Shown here: piece after piece, positions 16,386-23,683 of the stretch | Layout: each line of letters begins with the position of its first letter | Position numbering within the stretch: position 1 is the stretch's first letter | Position numbers and translations under genes: made by a program | Assembly: GCA_946629475.1 (NCBI GenBank) | Contig: CAMOXX010000007.1 | Span: forward strand, 1 to 27,321 | Source: an uncultured Blautia sp. | GTDB taxonomy: Bacteria > Bacillota > Clostridia > Lachnospirales > Lachnospiraceae | Direction: 5' to 3' | DNA: 27,321 nt | The notes under the pieces: model-generated | Database searches by the model: none | What the model was told of the DNA's origin: nothing | The model's input: only the letters and a program-made list of their open reading frames with translations

Positions 16386-17117
16386 ATGGAAAGTGCGTTT
16401 TCACGTTTGGAGGCAGTTCTCGGGTATGAAAAGACAAATGTGCTGGCCAGGTCTAAAATTGCCGTTTTCGGCCTGGGCGGAGTAGGAAGCTTTGTGACGG
16501 AAACGCTGGCACGCAGCGGCGTGGGCAGCTTAACCCTGGTTGACTTCGGGCTGATTGCCGAGAATGAGATCAGCAGTCACCTTTATGCGCTCCATTCTTC
16601 AATCGGCAGGAGCAAGGCAGCCCTCGCCAGGGAGCGCATCAAAGATATTGACGAGGATATCCTGGTTCATATTTACGAGACCGGATATGGCAGCGACACC
16701 GCGGGGCTTTTTGACCTTGCCGCGTTCGATTATGTGGTGGACGCGATGGGGGACGTTGCATCAAAAGTACAGTTGATCAGCCGCGCCCGTAAAGAGGGAG
16801 CAAGGATCATCAGCTGTACGGTGCTTGAAAACCTGCAGGATCCTTCAAAACTGGCGGTTGTCGACCTTTTCAGGATCGGAGCATGGCCTTCCGCGAAAAT
16901 TCTGCGGGAGGAGCTGAAAAAACAGGGCGTCCGGAACGTAAAAATACTGGCATCGCAGGAAAAGCCGAAGGCTTCCGAGAGCATACAGGAGGCAGACCGT
17001 AAATCCGTGCGGACCGCCGGGAGTATCTGCAGCGTAAAAGGAATGGCAGGGATGCTGATCGCATCCGAAGTGATCCGTGATCTCACGTCGCCGAAGGCCG
17101 AATCCCGGAAAAAATGA
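16386..17117 (+). CDS. ThiF/E1-like protein, divergent TcdA homologue
   Basis: A 243-residue cytoplasmic protein of the ThiF/MoeB/E1 superfamily, closest by motif order to TcdA, which cyclises the tRNA modification t6A to ct6A using ATP. The nucleotide loop GLGGVG is at 29-34 and the acidic strand end is D53 (LVDF). The C-terminal half has the family's DPSKLAVVDLFR, REELKKQGVRNVKI and SVKGMAGMLIASEVI. Two usual signatures are altered: the NRQ motif is SSH (63-65), and the CPLA-like segment is WPSA (167-170). It may therefore be a functionally changed paralogue, so I leave the symbol blank. The ATG at 16386 has GGAGAG 8 nt before it. A TTG at 16359 in the same frame is possible but lacks a ribosome site. 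Confidence 0.75.
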   Translation: MESAFSRLEAVLGYEKTNVLARSKIAVFGLGGVGSFVTETLARSGVGSLTLVDFGLIAENEISSHLYALHSSIGRSKAALARERIKDIDEDILVHIYETGYGSDTAGLFDLAAFDYVVDAMGDVASKVQLISRARKEGARIISCTVLENLQDPSKLAVVDLFRIGAWPSAKILREELKKQGVRNVKILASQEKPKASESIQEADRKSVRTAGSICSVKGMAGMLIASEVIRDLTSPKAESRKK

Positions 17118-17124
17118 GGCTGGC

Positions 17125-17142
17125 GGCCGCCCCGGCGCGGCC
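17125..17142 (+). other. GC-only hairpin between the ThiF-like gene and murB
   Basis: GGCCGC (17125-17130), a 6-nt loop CCCGGC and GCGGCC (17137-17142). No T-run follows, so it is not a standard terminator. It may limit read-through or stabilise the mRNA end. It lies 11 nt before the murB ribosome site. Confidence 0.35.
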
Positions 17143-17167
17143 CCTGCTTAACAGGAGATAGAAAAAC

Positions 17168-18079
17168 GTGTATCAGAATATTATTCGTGAACTGGAGGCG
17201 GTCCCCGGAGGGCCTGAAGTATTGACTGACGAGCCGATGAGCCGTCATACAACATTCAGGATCGGGGGAAACGCGGATGTTTTCGTGACGCCCCGGAATA
17301 TCATGCAGACAGTTGAAGTACTGCGGATTGTACAGAAATCCGGTTTTCATTTTTTTGTGATCGGGAACGGGAGCAATCTGCTGGTGAGCGACAGCGGGTA
17401 CCGCGGAATTGTGGTCCGGATCTTTCGGGGCCCTGGCGATATCCGGGTGGATGGAGAAAGGATAGAGGCTGAAGCGGGAGCTTCCCTTTCGGCTGTCGCG
17501 GCGGAGGCGCGCGAGTCCTCTCTGACAGGTTTTGAGTTTGCTTCGGGCATCCCGGGAACGCTGGGAGGAGCCATTGTGATGAACGCCGGTGCTTACGGCG
17601 GTGAAATGAAGGATGTAGTGAAATCGGCGAAAGTACTCACCCGTGAGGGAGAAGTCATTTCGCTGACAGCGGATGAGCTGGCTTTCGGGTACAGGACCAG
17701 CATTATTCCGAAAGAGGATTATGTGGTGCTTTCTGCGGAGATCCTGCTGAAAAAAGGTGACCAGGACTCGATTCGGGCGAAGATGAAGGAACTGCAGGAA
17801 CGCAGGATCACGAAACAGCCGCTCGAGTATCCGAGCGCCGGGAGTACTTTTAAGCGGCCGGAGGGATATTTTGCAGGCAAACTCATCGACGATGCCGGCC
17901 TCCGGGGATTCCGTGTGGGGGACGCCATGGTTTCGGACAAGCACTGCGGCTTTGTGATCAACACCGGGAAGGCTTCAGCTTCCGATGTTCGTTTGCTGAT
18001 GAGGAAGGTTTCGGACAAAGTGTACGAGAATTCGGGGGTACACCTGGAACCCGAGGTCAGGCTTCTTGGGGATTTCTGA
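17168..18079 (+). CDS. murB: UDP-N-acetylenolpyruvoylglucosamine reductase
   Basis: A 303-residue cytoplasmic flavoenzyme that reduces UDP-GlcNAc-enolpyruvate with NADPH to UDP-MurNAc, the second committed step of peptidoglycan synthesis. FAD-binding signatures are GNGSNLLV and GIPGTLGGAIVMNAGAYGGEM. The catalytic serine is S226 in SAGSTFKRP. VGDAMVSDKHCGFVIN and the terminal LEPEVRLLG (E296) complete the active site. The length fits the short (type II) MurB found in Gram-positives. The start is a GTG at 17168 with AGGAG at 17153-17157. whiA begins 17 bp after its stop. Confidence 0.95.
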   Translation: MYQNIIRELEAVPGGPEVLTDEPMSRHTTFRIGGNADVFVTPRNIMQTVEVLRIVQKSGFHFFVIGNGSNLLVSDSGYRGIVVRIFRGPGDIRVDGERIEAEAGASLSAVAAEARESSLTGFEFASGIPGTLGGAIVMNAGAYGGEMKDVVKSAKVLTREGEVISLTADELAFGYRTSIIPKEDYVVLSAEILLKKGDQDSIRAKMKELQERRITKQPLEYPSAGSTFKRPEGYFAGKLIDDAGLRGFRVGDAMVSDKHCGFVINTGKASASDVRLLMRKVSDKVYENSGVHLEPEVRLLGDF

Positions 18080-18082
18080 GGC

Positions 18083-18088
18083 GGGAGG
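18083..18088 (+). promoter_or_regulatory. Ribosome binding site of whiA (decides a TTG start)
   Basis: GGGAGG ends 8 nt before the TTG at 18097. A GTG at 18088 in the same frame overlaps the ribosome site and so cannot use it. The protein from TTG begins MSFSGKVKEEL, matching the usual WhiA N-terminus. Confidence 0.75.
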
Positions 18089-18096
18089 TGTGCGGA

Positions 18097-19053
18097 TTGT
18101 CTTTTTCCGGGAAGGTAAAGGAAGAGCTGGGAAGACATGAGGACCATGCGAGGCACTGCAATATCGCTGAAATTGCGGCGCTCCTGTCGGGCTGCGCAGA
18201 CGTTTTGGAGGACGGGGAGGGAAGAGTTTCCTTAATTGTCCATTCCGAAAATGAAACTGTGATAAGAAAATGCTTTACAATATTACAAAAAACATTTAAT
18301 ATAGAAGAGGCTTTTTTTTCGCGGGATGTTTACCGTGAGAAAAGAGGCAGGGTGTACCTGCTGCGGATCTCTTCGGAGCATCTGGCTGAGATCACAAAAG
18401 CTGCCAGACTGACTCCGGATGAGGACAGGCACACGCTTATCTGCGCGGATACCGCTCTGATCACTCAGAGGGAATGCTGCAAGAGGGCGTTTGTGCGCGG
18501 AGCATTTCTCGCCTCGGGTTCAATCAGTGATCCAAACAAGGGGTATCACTTTGAGATTGTATTCCCGGACGGGGAAAAGGCGGAACAGCTGCAAAAGATC
18601 ATCTGCAGTTTTCACATTGATGCGCGGATAGTAAAGCGCCGGAATTCCTACGTGGTCTATGTAAAGGAAGGAGCGCAGATCGTTGATCTTCTGGCCCTCA
18701 TGGGGGCGGGGATCGCTCTGATGGATCTGGAGAACATCCGGATTCTGAAAGAGATGCGGAATACGGTGAACCGCAAGGTCAACTGTGAGACGGCAAATAT
18801 CAACAAAACAGTGGGAGCCGCCGTAAAGCAGATGGAGGATATCCGTCTGATCGAGAAAACGCGAGGATTCGATAGTCTGAGCGATGGATTGGCGGAGATA
18901 GCTGCTTTAAGACTGCAGTATCCGGAGGCAACCCTGAAAGAATTGGGCATGTTGTTATCCCCGCAGGTTGGCAAATCCGGTGTAAATCACAGGCTGAGAA
19001 AGCTGTCTGAGATTGCGCAGGAGCTGCGGGAGAACGAGGAGGAGCAAGTATGA
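18097..19053 (+). CDS. whiA: DNA-binding protein WhiA
   Basis: A 318-residue DNA-binding protein, related to sporulation regulator WhiA of Streptomyces. In Firmicutes WhiA influences cell division and chromosome segregation. The N-terminal half has the homing-endonuclease-like fold signature (RGAFLASGSISDPNKGYHFEI) without nuclease activity being expected. The middle has the NxETANINKT block. The C-terminal helix-turn-helix region includes LRLQYPEATLKELGMLL and KSGVNHRLRKL. The start is TTG, chosen by the ribosome site and the family N-terminus. Its TGA overlaps the ATG of the HPr-like gene by 4 nt. The whiA-crh pairing matches Bacillus, although the rapZ and yvcK genes usually found just upstream are replaced here by murB. 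Confidence 0.93.
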   Translation: MSFSGKVKEELGRHEDHARHCNIAEIAALLSGCADVLEDGEGRVSLIVHSENETVIRKCFTILQKTFNIEEAFFSRDVYREKRGRVYLLRISSEHLAEITKAARLTPDEDRHTLICADTALITQRECCKRAFVRGAFLASGSISDPNKGYHFEIVFPDGEKAEQLQKIICSFHIDARIVKRRNSYVVYVKEGAQIVDLLALMGAGIALMDLENIRILKEMRNTVNRKVNCETANINKTVGAAVKQMEDIRLIEKTRGFDSLSDGLAEIAALRLQYPEATLKELGMLLSPQVGKSGVNHRLRKLSEIAQELRENEEEQV

Positions 19054-19304
19054 TTCGGAAACCTGTCACAATCAATTTATCTACTGGCCTGGAGGCGCGT
19101 CCTGTAGCACAGCTTGTTCAGGTCGCAAGTCAGTATAACAGTGAGGTTTATGTTGAGGTTGGCAGAAAAAAAGTAAATGCCAAAAGTATTATGGGCATGA
19201 TGACGCTGGGAATTGATGCGGGTGAGGAGATCATGTTATCCGCCAACGGAGAAGATGAAGAAGCCGCGATGAGCAGTATCGTGAGTTATCTCTGCAATCA
19301 ATAA
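19050..19304 (+). CDS. crh: HPr-family regulatory protein, Crh-like (Glu at the His-15 position)
   Basis: An 84-residue cytoplasmic protein with the full HPr fold pattern. The PEP-phosphorylated histidine of the GLHARP motif is glutamate (GLEARP, E15), so it cannot carry phosphate from enzyme I to sugar permeases. The regulatory serine S46 in KSIMG is intact, so HPr kinase could still phosphorylate it. Bacillus subtilis Crh has the same logic, with Gln at position 15, and also lies directly after whiA. I therefore predict a role in catabolite control rather than sugar transport. It overlaps whiA by 4 nt and is followed by a strong terminator. The symbol reflects the functional analogy; orthology was not tested. 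Confidence 0.85.
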   Translation: MIRKPVTINLSTGLEARPVAQLVQVASQYNSEVYVEVGRKKVNAKSIMGMMTLGIDAGEEIMLSANGEDEEAAMSSIVSYLCNQ

Positions 19305-19315
19305 GCAATTCAGGG

Positions 19316-19356
19316 AACGCCGGAGAAAAGTACCAGAACTTTTCTCCGGCGTTTTT
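19316..19356 (+). terminator. Strong rho-independent terminator after the Crh-like gene
   Basis: A perfect 16-bp inverted repeat (19316-19331 and 19338-19353) with a 6-nt loop and a T-run ending at 19356. It closes the folC-murB-whiA block and isolates it from the rnf promoter. Confidence 0.93.
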
Positions 19357-19401
19357 AATGCGCAGAAAGTGCTGCAGAAAATACATCAAAGGGCACGATG
19401 A

Positions 19402-19431
19402 TTGACAATGAACTGCGCCATCTGTTATAAT
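19402..19431 (+). promoter_or_regulatory. Sigma-A promoter of the rnf-nrfA operon
   Basis: TTGACA (19402-19407), 18-nt spacer, TATAAT (19426-19431): both hexamers match consensus. The predicted transcript starts near 19438, about 39 nt before rnfC. I do not see a Rex-type or FNR-type palindrome next to it. Confidence 0.85.
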
Positions 19432-19476
19432 TGTATGAATACTATTGCATGTTATTTATAAAGGAGGAAACCAATC

Positions 19477-20835
19477 GTGCGAAACACATTTCGGGGCGGA
19501 GTCCATCCGGCAGGCCATAAGGAACTGTCGCGGGATATTCCCTTTGAAACATATCTTCCGCATGGAGAGATGGTCTACCCGCTGGGGCAGCACATCGGAA
19601 GGCCTGCTTCTCCCGTGGTTAAAAAAGGTGACCATGTGCTGGCTGGCCAGCTGATCGCAGAAGCATCGGCTTTTGTTTCAGCGAATATTGTGAGCGGATG
19701 TTCCGGGATCGTCAAGGCCGTAGAACCCCGCCGTACCATCGCAGGCACCATGTCCGAGTGCATCGTCATCGACAATGACGGGCTGTACGAGACCGCGCCT
19801 GGTGTTGGTGAAAAGGTGGATTTCCGGACCCTGACGGATGAGCAGATTATCGAAAAAGTTAAGGCGGCAGGCATCATCGGTATGGGCGGTGCAGGGTTCC
19901 CCACCCATGTAAAGCTGAAACCGAAGAATCCTGAGGCGATACATCATGTAATTGTGAACGGCGCCGAATGCGAGCCCTATATCACCTGTGATGATCAGCT
20001 GATGAGAAATCACGCGGCAGAGATTATTACCGGACTCGAAGTGATCATGACCCTGTTTCCGAATTCCGAGGGTGTGATTGTAATTGAGGACAACAAGCAA
20101 GAGGCGATCTCAGCGATGCAAAGCGCCTGTTCAGGCAAAAAGGACATCAGCGTGATGGCGGTTCCGGTCAAGTATCCCCAGGGCGGTGAGCGAAGCTGTA
20201 TCAGCGTTGTAACCGGAGCCCACTATGGAATCACCCAGCTTCCGGCAGATGTCGGCTGCATTGTGGACAATGTAGGTACGGTACTCGCGGTTTACCGCGC
20301 AGTATGCGAGTCGACACCGCTGATGGAAAGGGGTATCACCATTACGGGAGAAGCCGCGGCGAAGCCCGGAAACTATATGACGAGAATCGGTGTGAGCTGC
20401 CGCGAACTTCTGGAACATGCGGGCGGCCTGAAAGCCGACGGCACTGCGGTAAAGGTGCTGGCTGGCGGCCCGATGATGGGCGTCGCCTTTGACAGCCTCG
20501 ATGTCCCGATGCAGAAAAACAACAACGCGTTCACATTCCTTGCGTCCGACGAGGTATCCCTCGCCCAGAAACTCCAGACTGCCTGTATCCGGTGCGGCCG
20601 CTGCGGACGAGTATGTCCCCAGGGGCTTACGCCCCAGCTGATGTCAGCGGCATTTGAGAAGAAGGATTATGACAGGTATGAGAACAGGCTGCACGGCCTG
20701 GAGTGCATCAGCTGCGGATCCTGCACCTTTATCTGTCCGGCGAAACGTCCTCTGACACAGGAATTTAAGGTGGCCAAGGCTGAGATCATGGCGCTGAAGA
20801 GAGCGGCGAAGGCGAAGGAGGGAGCAGCATCATGA
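19477..20835 (+). CDS. rnfC: Rnf complex subunit RnfC
   Basis: A 452-residue peripheral subunit of the ion-pumping ferredoxin:NAD oxidoreductase, on the cytoplasmic face, expected to bind NADH and FMN and carry two [4Fe-4S] clusters. Its start, RNTFRGGVHPAGHKELS, is typical. GMGGAGFPTHVKL and NGAECEPYITCDD belong to the flavin/NAD region shared with NuoF. The cluster motifs are C370-x2-C373-x2-C376-x3-C380-P and C410-x2-C413-x2-C416-x3-C420-P. A GTG start at 19477 lies 9 nt after AAGGAGG. Its stop overlaps the next gene by 4 nt. The length agrees with clostridial RnfC, which lacks the long C-terminal repeats of proteobacterial forms. Confidence 0.96.
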   Translation: MRNTFRGGVHPAGHKELSRDIPFETYLPHGEMVYPLGQHIGRPASPVVKKGDHVLAGQLIAEASAFVSANIVSGCSGIVKAVEPRRTIAGTMSECIVIDNDGLYETAPGVGEKVDFRTLTDEQIIEKVKAAGIIGMGGAGFPTHVKLKPKNPEAIHHVIVNGAECEPYITCDDQLMRNHAAEIITGLEVIMTLFPNSEGVIVIEDNKQEAISAMQSACSGKKDISVMAVPVKYPQGGERSCISVVTGAHYGITQLPADVGCIVDNVGTVLAVYRAVCESTPLMERGITITGEAAAKPGNYMTRIGVSCRELLEHAGGLKADGTAVKVLAGGPMMGVAFDSLDVPMQKNNNAFTFLASDEVSLAQKLQTACIRCGRCGRVCPQGLTPQLMSAAFEKKDYDRYENRLHGLECISCGSCTFICPAKRPLTQEFKVAKAEIMALKRAAKAKEGAAS

Positions 20836-22403
20836 ACGAAAAATATCATGTTTCCTCAAGTCCGCATACCAGGAGCCGGCTCTCCACAGGCCATGTGATG
20901 CGTGACATTGTGATTGCCCTTCTGCCTGCGGCAGCCATGGGCATCTGGCATTTTGGACTGCAGGCACTGATTGTGCTTGCGGCGACGGTCTGTTCCTCCG
21001 TCCTGACGGAGTTCCTTTTTGACAAAATCTGTAAAAGACCGGATACCTGGAAGGACGGCAGTGCCGTTGTGACGGGCCTCCTTTTAGGCCTTTCACTGCC
21101 TCCGGCAGTGCCGGTGTATGCCCCGATTCTCGGCGGTGTATTTGCCATTCTTATTGTCAAGTGCTTCTTCGGAGGCCTGGGCAAAAACTTTATGAACCCG
21201 GCCCTGGCGGCGAGATGTTTCCTCCTGATTTCCTTCGGGAGCCAGATGACCAACTACGCGTACACGGATGCGGTCAGCTCGGCAACACCGCTTGCCGACC
21301 TGCTTTCCGACCGCACGGTCAACATCTCACAGATGTTCCTCGGCAACGGGACGGCGACGGGTGTGATCGGATGTTCGATTTTCGCGCTGCTGATCGGCGG
21401 ATGCTACCTTTTTGCAATCGATGCGATTACCTGGGAGATCCCGGTATCGTTCGTCGCGGCTTTTGCCCTGTTTATCGGCCTGTTCGGAGGACATGGCTTT
21501 GACCCGATGTACATCCTGGCCAATGTGCTGGGCGGCGGAATCATCATGGGCAGCATTTTCATGGCTACAGACCCCGTGACGAGCCCGATGACCACAACAG
21601 GCCAGCTGATCTACGGCGCATTTATCGGAATCCTGTGCGGTATTTTCCGCGTGTTCGCAACCGCGGCGGATTCCGTGAGCTACGCGATCATTATCGGAAA
21701 CCTTCTGACCCCGCTGATCGACGAGTATATTGTTCCTCTGCCCTTCGGCCTCCGGAAGGGAGCGGCAGAAGGCAGGAGCAAAGGTTCGTCCTTCAGCCCG
21801 GGTATGCTGAAGCCGGCCCTCCGGCTCTGCGTGATTACGCTCCTTGCAGGCCTGGGACTTGCCGGTGTGTACAATATTACCAAGGATACCATTGCAGCGC
21901 AGCAGGAGGCAAAAAGACTGCAGTCCTATCAGGCGGTTCTCCCGGATGCGGCGGAGCTTGTCTATGATGATGCTGTGAAGGAAGCCGTGGATGCCCAGGC
22001 AGGGCAGGTCTACGGATCGGATTTCGGAAAAGCCTATATCAACGACGTGATCGTCGGGAAGGATGGATCCGGCAGCACAGTGGGATACGTTGTGAGCGCC
22101 ACAAGCGGCGACGGCTTTGACGGAAACATCACGATTTCGGTCGGCGTCGACACAGAGGGCACGGTGCAGAGCATCGCCTTTACAGAGCTGAACGAGACGG
22201 CCGGCATGGGCATGAGATGTGCCGATCCGGAATTCAAGGATCAGTTTGCCGGACGCAGCGTGCCGAAGTTTACGCTGAACAAGGCCGGCGGATCGACGGC
22301 GGATGACGAGATCGACTCGGTATCCGGAGCTTCCATATCTTCCGGTGCGGTGGTCAACGCGGTGAATGCTGCGCTTGACTATCTGTACAGTAATGTGATG
22401 TGA
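20832..22403 (+). CDS. rnfDG: Fused Rnf subunits RnfD-RnfG
   Basis: A 523-residue membrane protein joining two subunits normally made separately. Residues 1 to about 318 are RnfD: many membrane helices and the covalent-FMN motif DAVSSAT with T152. A linker rich in Gly, Ser and Lys (about 305-323) leads to RnfG from about 325: one helix, then an extracytoplasmic FMN-binding domain. In the RnfG part the flavin-attachment motif reads DSVSGAS (495-501), with Ser where Thr is usual. The frame has no stop across the junction. An internal ATG at 21804 (M325) would start a normal RnfG, but no ribosome site precedes it. Flavin attachment needs ApbE, which is not in this window. It overlaps rnfC by 4 nt. 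Confidence 0.93.
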   Translation: MNEKYHVSSSPHTRSRLSTGHVMRDIVIALLPAAAMGIWHFGLQALIVLAATVCSSVLTEFLFDKICKRPDTWKDGSAVVTGLLLGLSLPPAVPVYAPILGGVFAILIVKCFFGGLGKNFMNPALAARCFLLISFGSQMTNYAYTDAVSSATPLADLLSDRTVNISQMFLGNGTATGVIGCSIFALLIGGCYLFAIDAITWEIPVSFVAAFALFIGLFGGHGFDPMYILANVLGGGIIMGSIFMATDPVTSPMTTTGQLIYGAFIGILCGIFRVFATAADSVSYAIIIGNLLTPLIDEYIVPLPFGLRKGAAEGRSKGSSFSPGMLKPALRLCVITLLAGLGLAGVYNITKDTIAAQQEAKRLQSYQAVLPDAAELVYDDAVKEAVDAQAGQVYGSDFGKAYINDVIVGKDGSGSTVGYVVSATSGDGFDGNITISVGVDTEGTVQSIAFTELNETAGMGMRCADPEFKDQFAGRSVPKFTLNKAGGSTADDEIDSVSGASISSGAVVNAVNAALDYLYSNVM

Positions 22404-22415
22404 CGGAGGTGCGGG

Positions 22416-23096
22416 ATGAACAAATATGTTGAACGGATTTATAATGGTATTGTTAAGGAAAACCCGACCTTTATCCTGATGCTGGGCATGTGCCCGACAC
22501 TCGCGGTGAGCACGGCCGCCATCAACGGCCTGGGCATGGGTATTTCGACGACGGCGGTTCTGATTCTCTCCAATGTTATTATTTCCGCACTGCGGAAGAT
22601 TATTCCGGATGAAGTCAGGCTCCCCGCCTACATCGTGATTGTAGCAACACTGGTTACGGTCACCGAGCTTCTGATCGAAGCGTACCTGCCGTCCCTCTAT
22701 GAGGCGCTGGGAATTTACATCCCTCTGATCGTCGTAAACTGTATTATTCTGGGACGCGCGGAGGCGTATGCCAACAAGAATACCGTAGGCCTCGCGGCAT
22801 TTGACGGGATCGGTATGGGAATCGGTTTTACGGTCGCCCTTACCGTGCTTGGGTTCCTTCGGGAGCTTCTAGGCGCAGGCACGGTGTTCGGCCATCAGGT
22901 GATGCCTTCGGGCTTTCAGCCGATTGGAATCTTTATCAAAGCGCCGGGAGCATTCCTCGTGCTTGCGATTATGATCATGGTGCTGAACGCGCTGAATGTG
23001 GAGAACCGCTCGAACGAGATGGTAAACGGGTGTGACGGATGCTGCGCGAACTGCGCGAAATCCTCGAAGGACTGCGGGAAGGAGGAGAAAGCATGA
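22416..23096 (+). CDS. rnfE: Rnf complex subunit RnfE
   Basis: A 226-residue integral membrane subunit with about six helices, part of the ion-translocating core with RnfA. The conserved GMCPTLAVS near the N-terminus and VVNCIILGRAEA in the middle supply cysteines that help hold the membrane-embedded [2Fe-2S] cluster shared with RnfA. It ends in a cysteine-rich tail (C206, C209, C210, C213, C220), which I do not recall as a standard part of the subunit. An AGG-rich ribosome site lies before the ATG, and the TGA overlaps the rnfA ATG by 4 nt. Confidence 0.94.
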   Translation: MNKYVERIYNGIVKENPTFILMLGMCPTLAVSTAAINGLGMGISTTAVLILSNVIISALRKIIPDEVRLPAYIVIVATLVTVTELLIEAYLPSLYEALGIYIPLIVVNCIILGRAEAYANKNTVGLAAFDGIGMGIGFTVALTVLGFLRELLGAGTVFGHQVMPSGFQPIGIFIKAPGAFLVLAIMIMVLNALNVENRSNEMVNGCDGCCANCAKSSKDCGKEEKA

Positions 23097-23668
23097 GCTC
23101 TCTGATCATGATTATCGTTACGTGCGCTCTGATCAATAACGTAGTGCTGAACCAGTTTCTCGGAATCTGTTCGTTCCTCGGTGTTTCCAAGCAGATGAAG
23201 GCTTCGGCTTCGCTCGGTATGGCGGTCATCTTTGTACTTACCGTCGCTTCCGCGGTAGCCTCCCTTCTGTACGATTTTGTACTGAAGCCGTTTGATCTGG
23301 ATTACATGAAGACGATCGTTTTCATCCTGGTGATTGCCGCTCTGGTGCAGATCGTCGAGATGTTCCTGAAAAAAACGTCACCCGGCATGTATAAGGCACT
23401 GGGCATCTATCTTCCGCTGATCACGACAAACTGCGCGGTTCTGGGTGTTGCCCTGACCAACGTACAGGTCGAATACAACTTTATCCAGAGCGTATTCGCC
23501 GGATTTGGAACGGCTGTCGGCTATACGATCGCCATTGTCCTTCTGGCCGGCATACGTGCGAGGATCGATGAGTCGGCGATACCGAAGCCGCTCCGCGGCG
23601 CTCCGGTGGTACTTCTTGCCGCTGCGCTTATGTCCATCGCCTTTATGGGCTTTGGCGGACTGTCATAA
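23093..23668 (+). CDS. rnfA: Rnf complex subunit RnfA
   Basis: A 191-residue integral membrane subunit, the structural partner of RnfE. LINNVVLNQFLGIC (C26) and LITTNCAVLGVAL carry the conserved cysteines for the intramembrane [2Fe-2S] cluster. The ATG at 23093 is chosen because GGAGGA lies just upstream and the protein then starts at the first helix, as in the family. An ATG at 23039 in the same frame lies deep inside rnfE and would add an 18-residue charged extension. rnfB starts 15 bp downstream. Confidence 0.95.
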   Translation: MSSLIMIIVTCALINNVVLNQFLGICSFLGVSKQMKASASLGMAVIFVLTVASAVASLLYDFVLKPFDLDYMKTIVFILVIAALVQIVEMFLKKTSPGMYKALGIYLPLITTNCAVLGVALTNVQVEYNFIQSVFAGFGTAVGYTIAIVLLAGIRARIDESAIPKPLRGAPVVLLAAALMSIAFMGFGGLS

Positions 23669-23683
23669 GGGGAGGGGTTTATC

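Noticed and set aside
15283..16437. A 384-codon minus-strand frame with a Val/Ile-rich N-terminus
   Set aside because: The Val/Ile run is simply the reverse reading of the Tyr/Asp codon repeat of the zinc-ribbon gene, not a membrane segment.
17125..17142. Terminator before murB
   Set aside because: The GC hairpin has no T-run after it and murB lacks its own visible promoter, so the operon probably continues.
23039..23092. Upstream ATG start for rnfA
   Set aside because: It would overlap rnfE by 58 nt and add a charged extension. The ATG at 23093 has a good ribosome site and the ATGA overlap used elsewhere in this operon.
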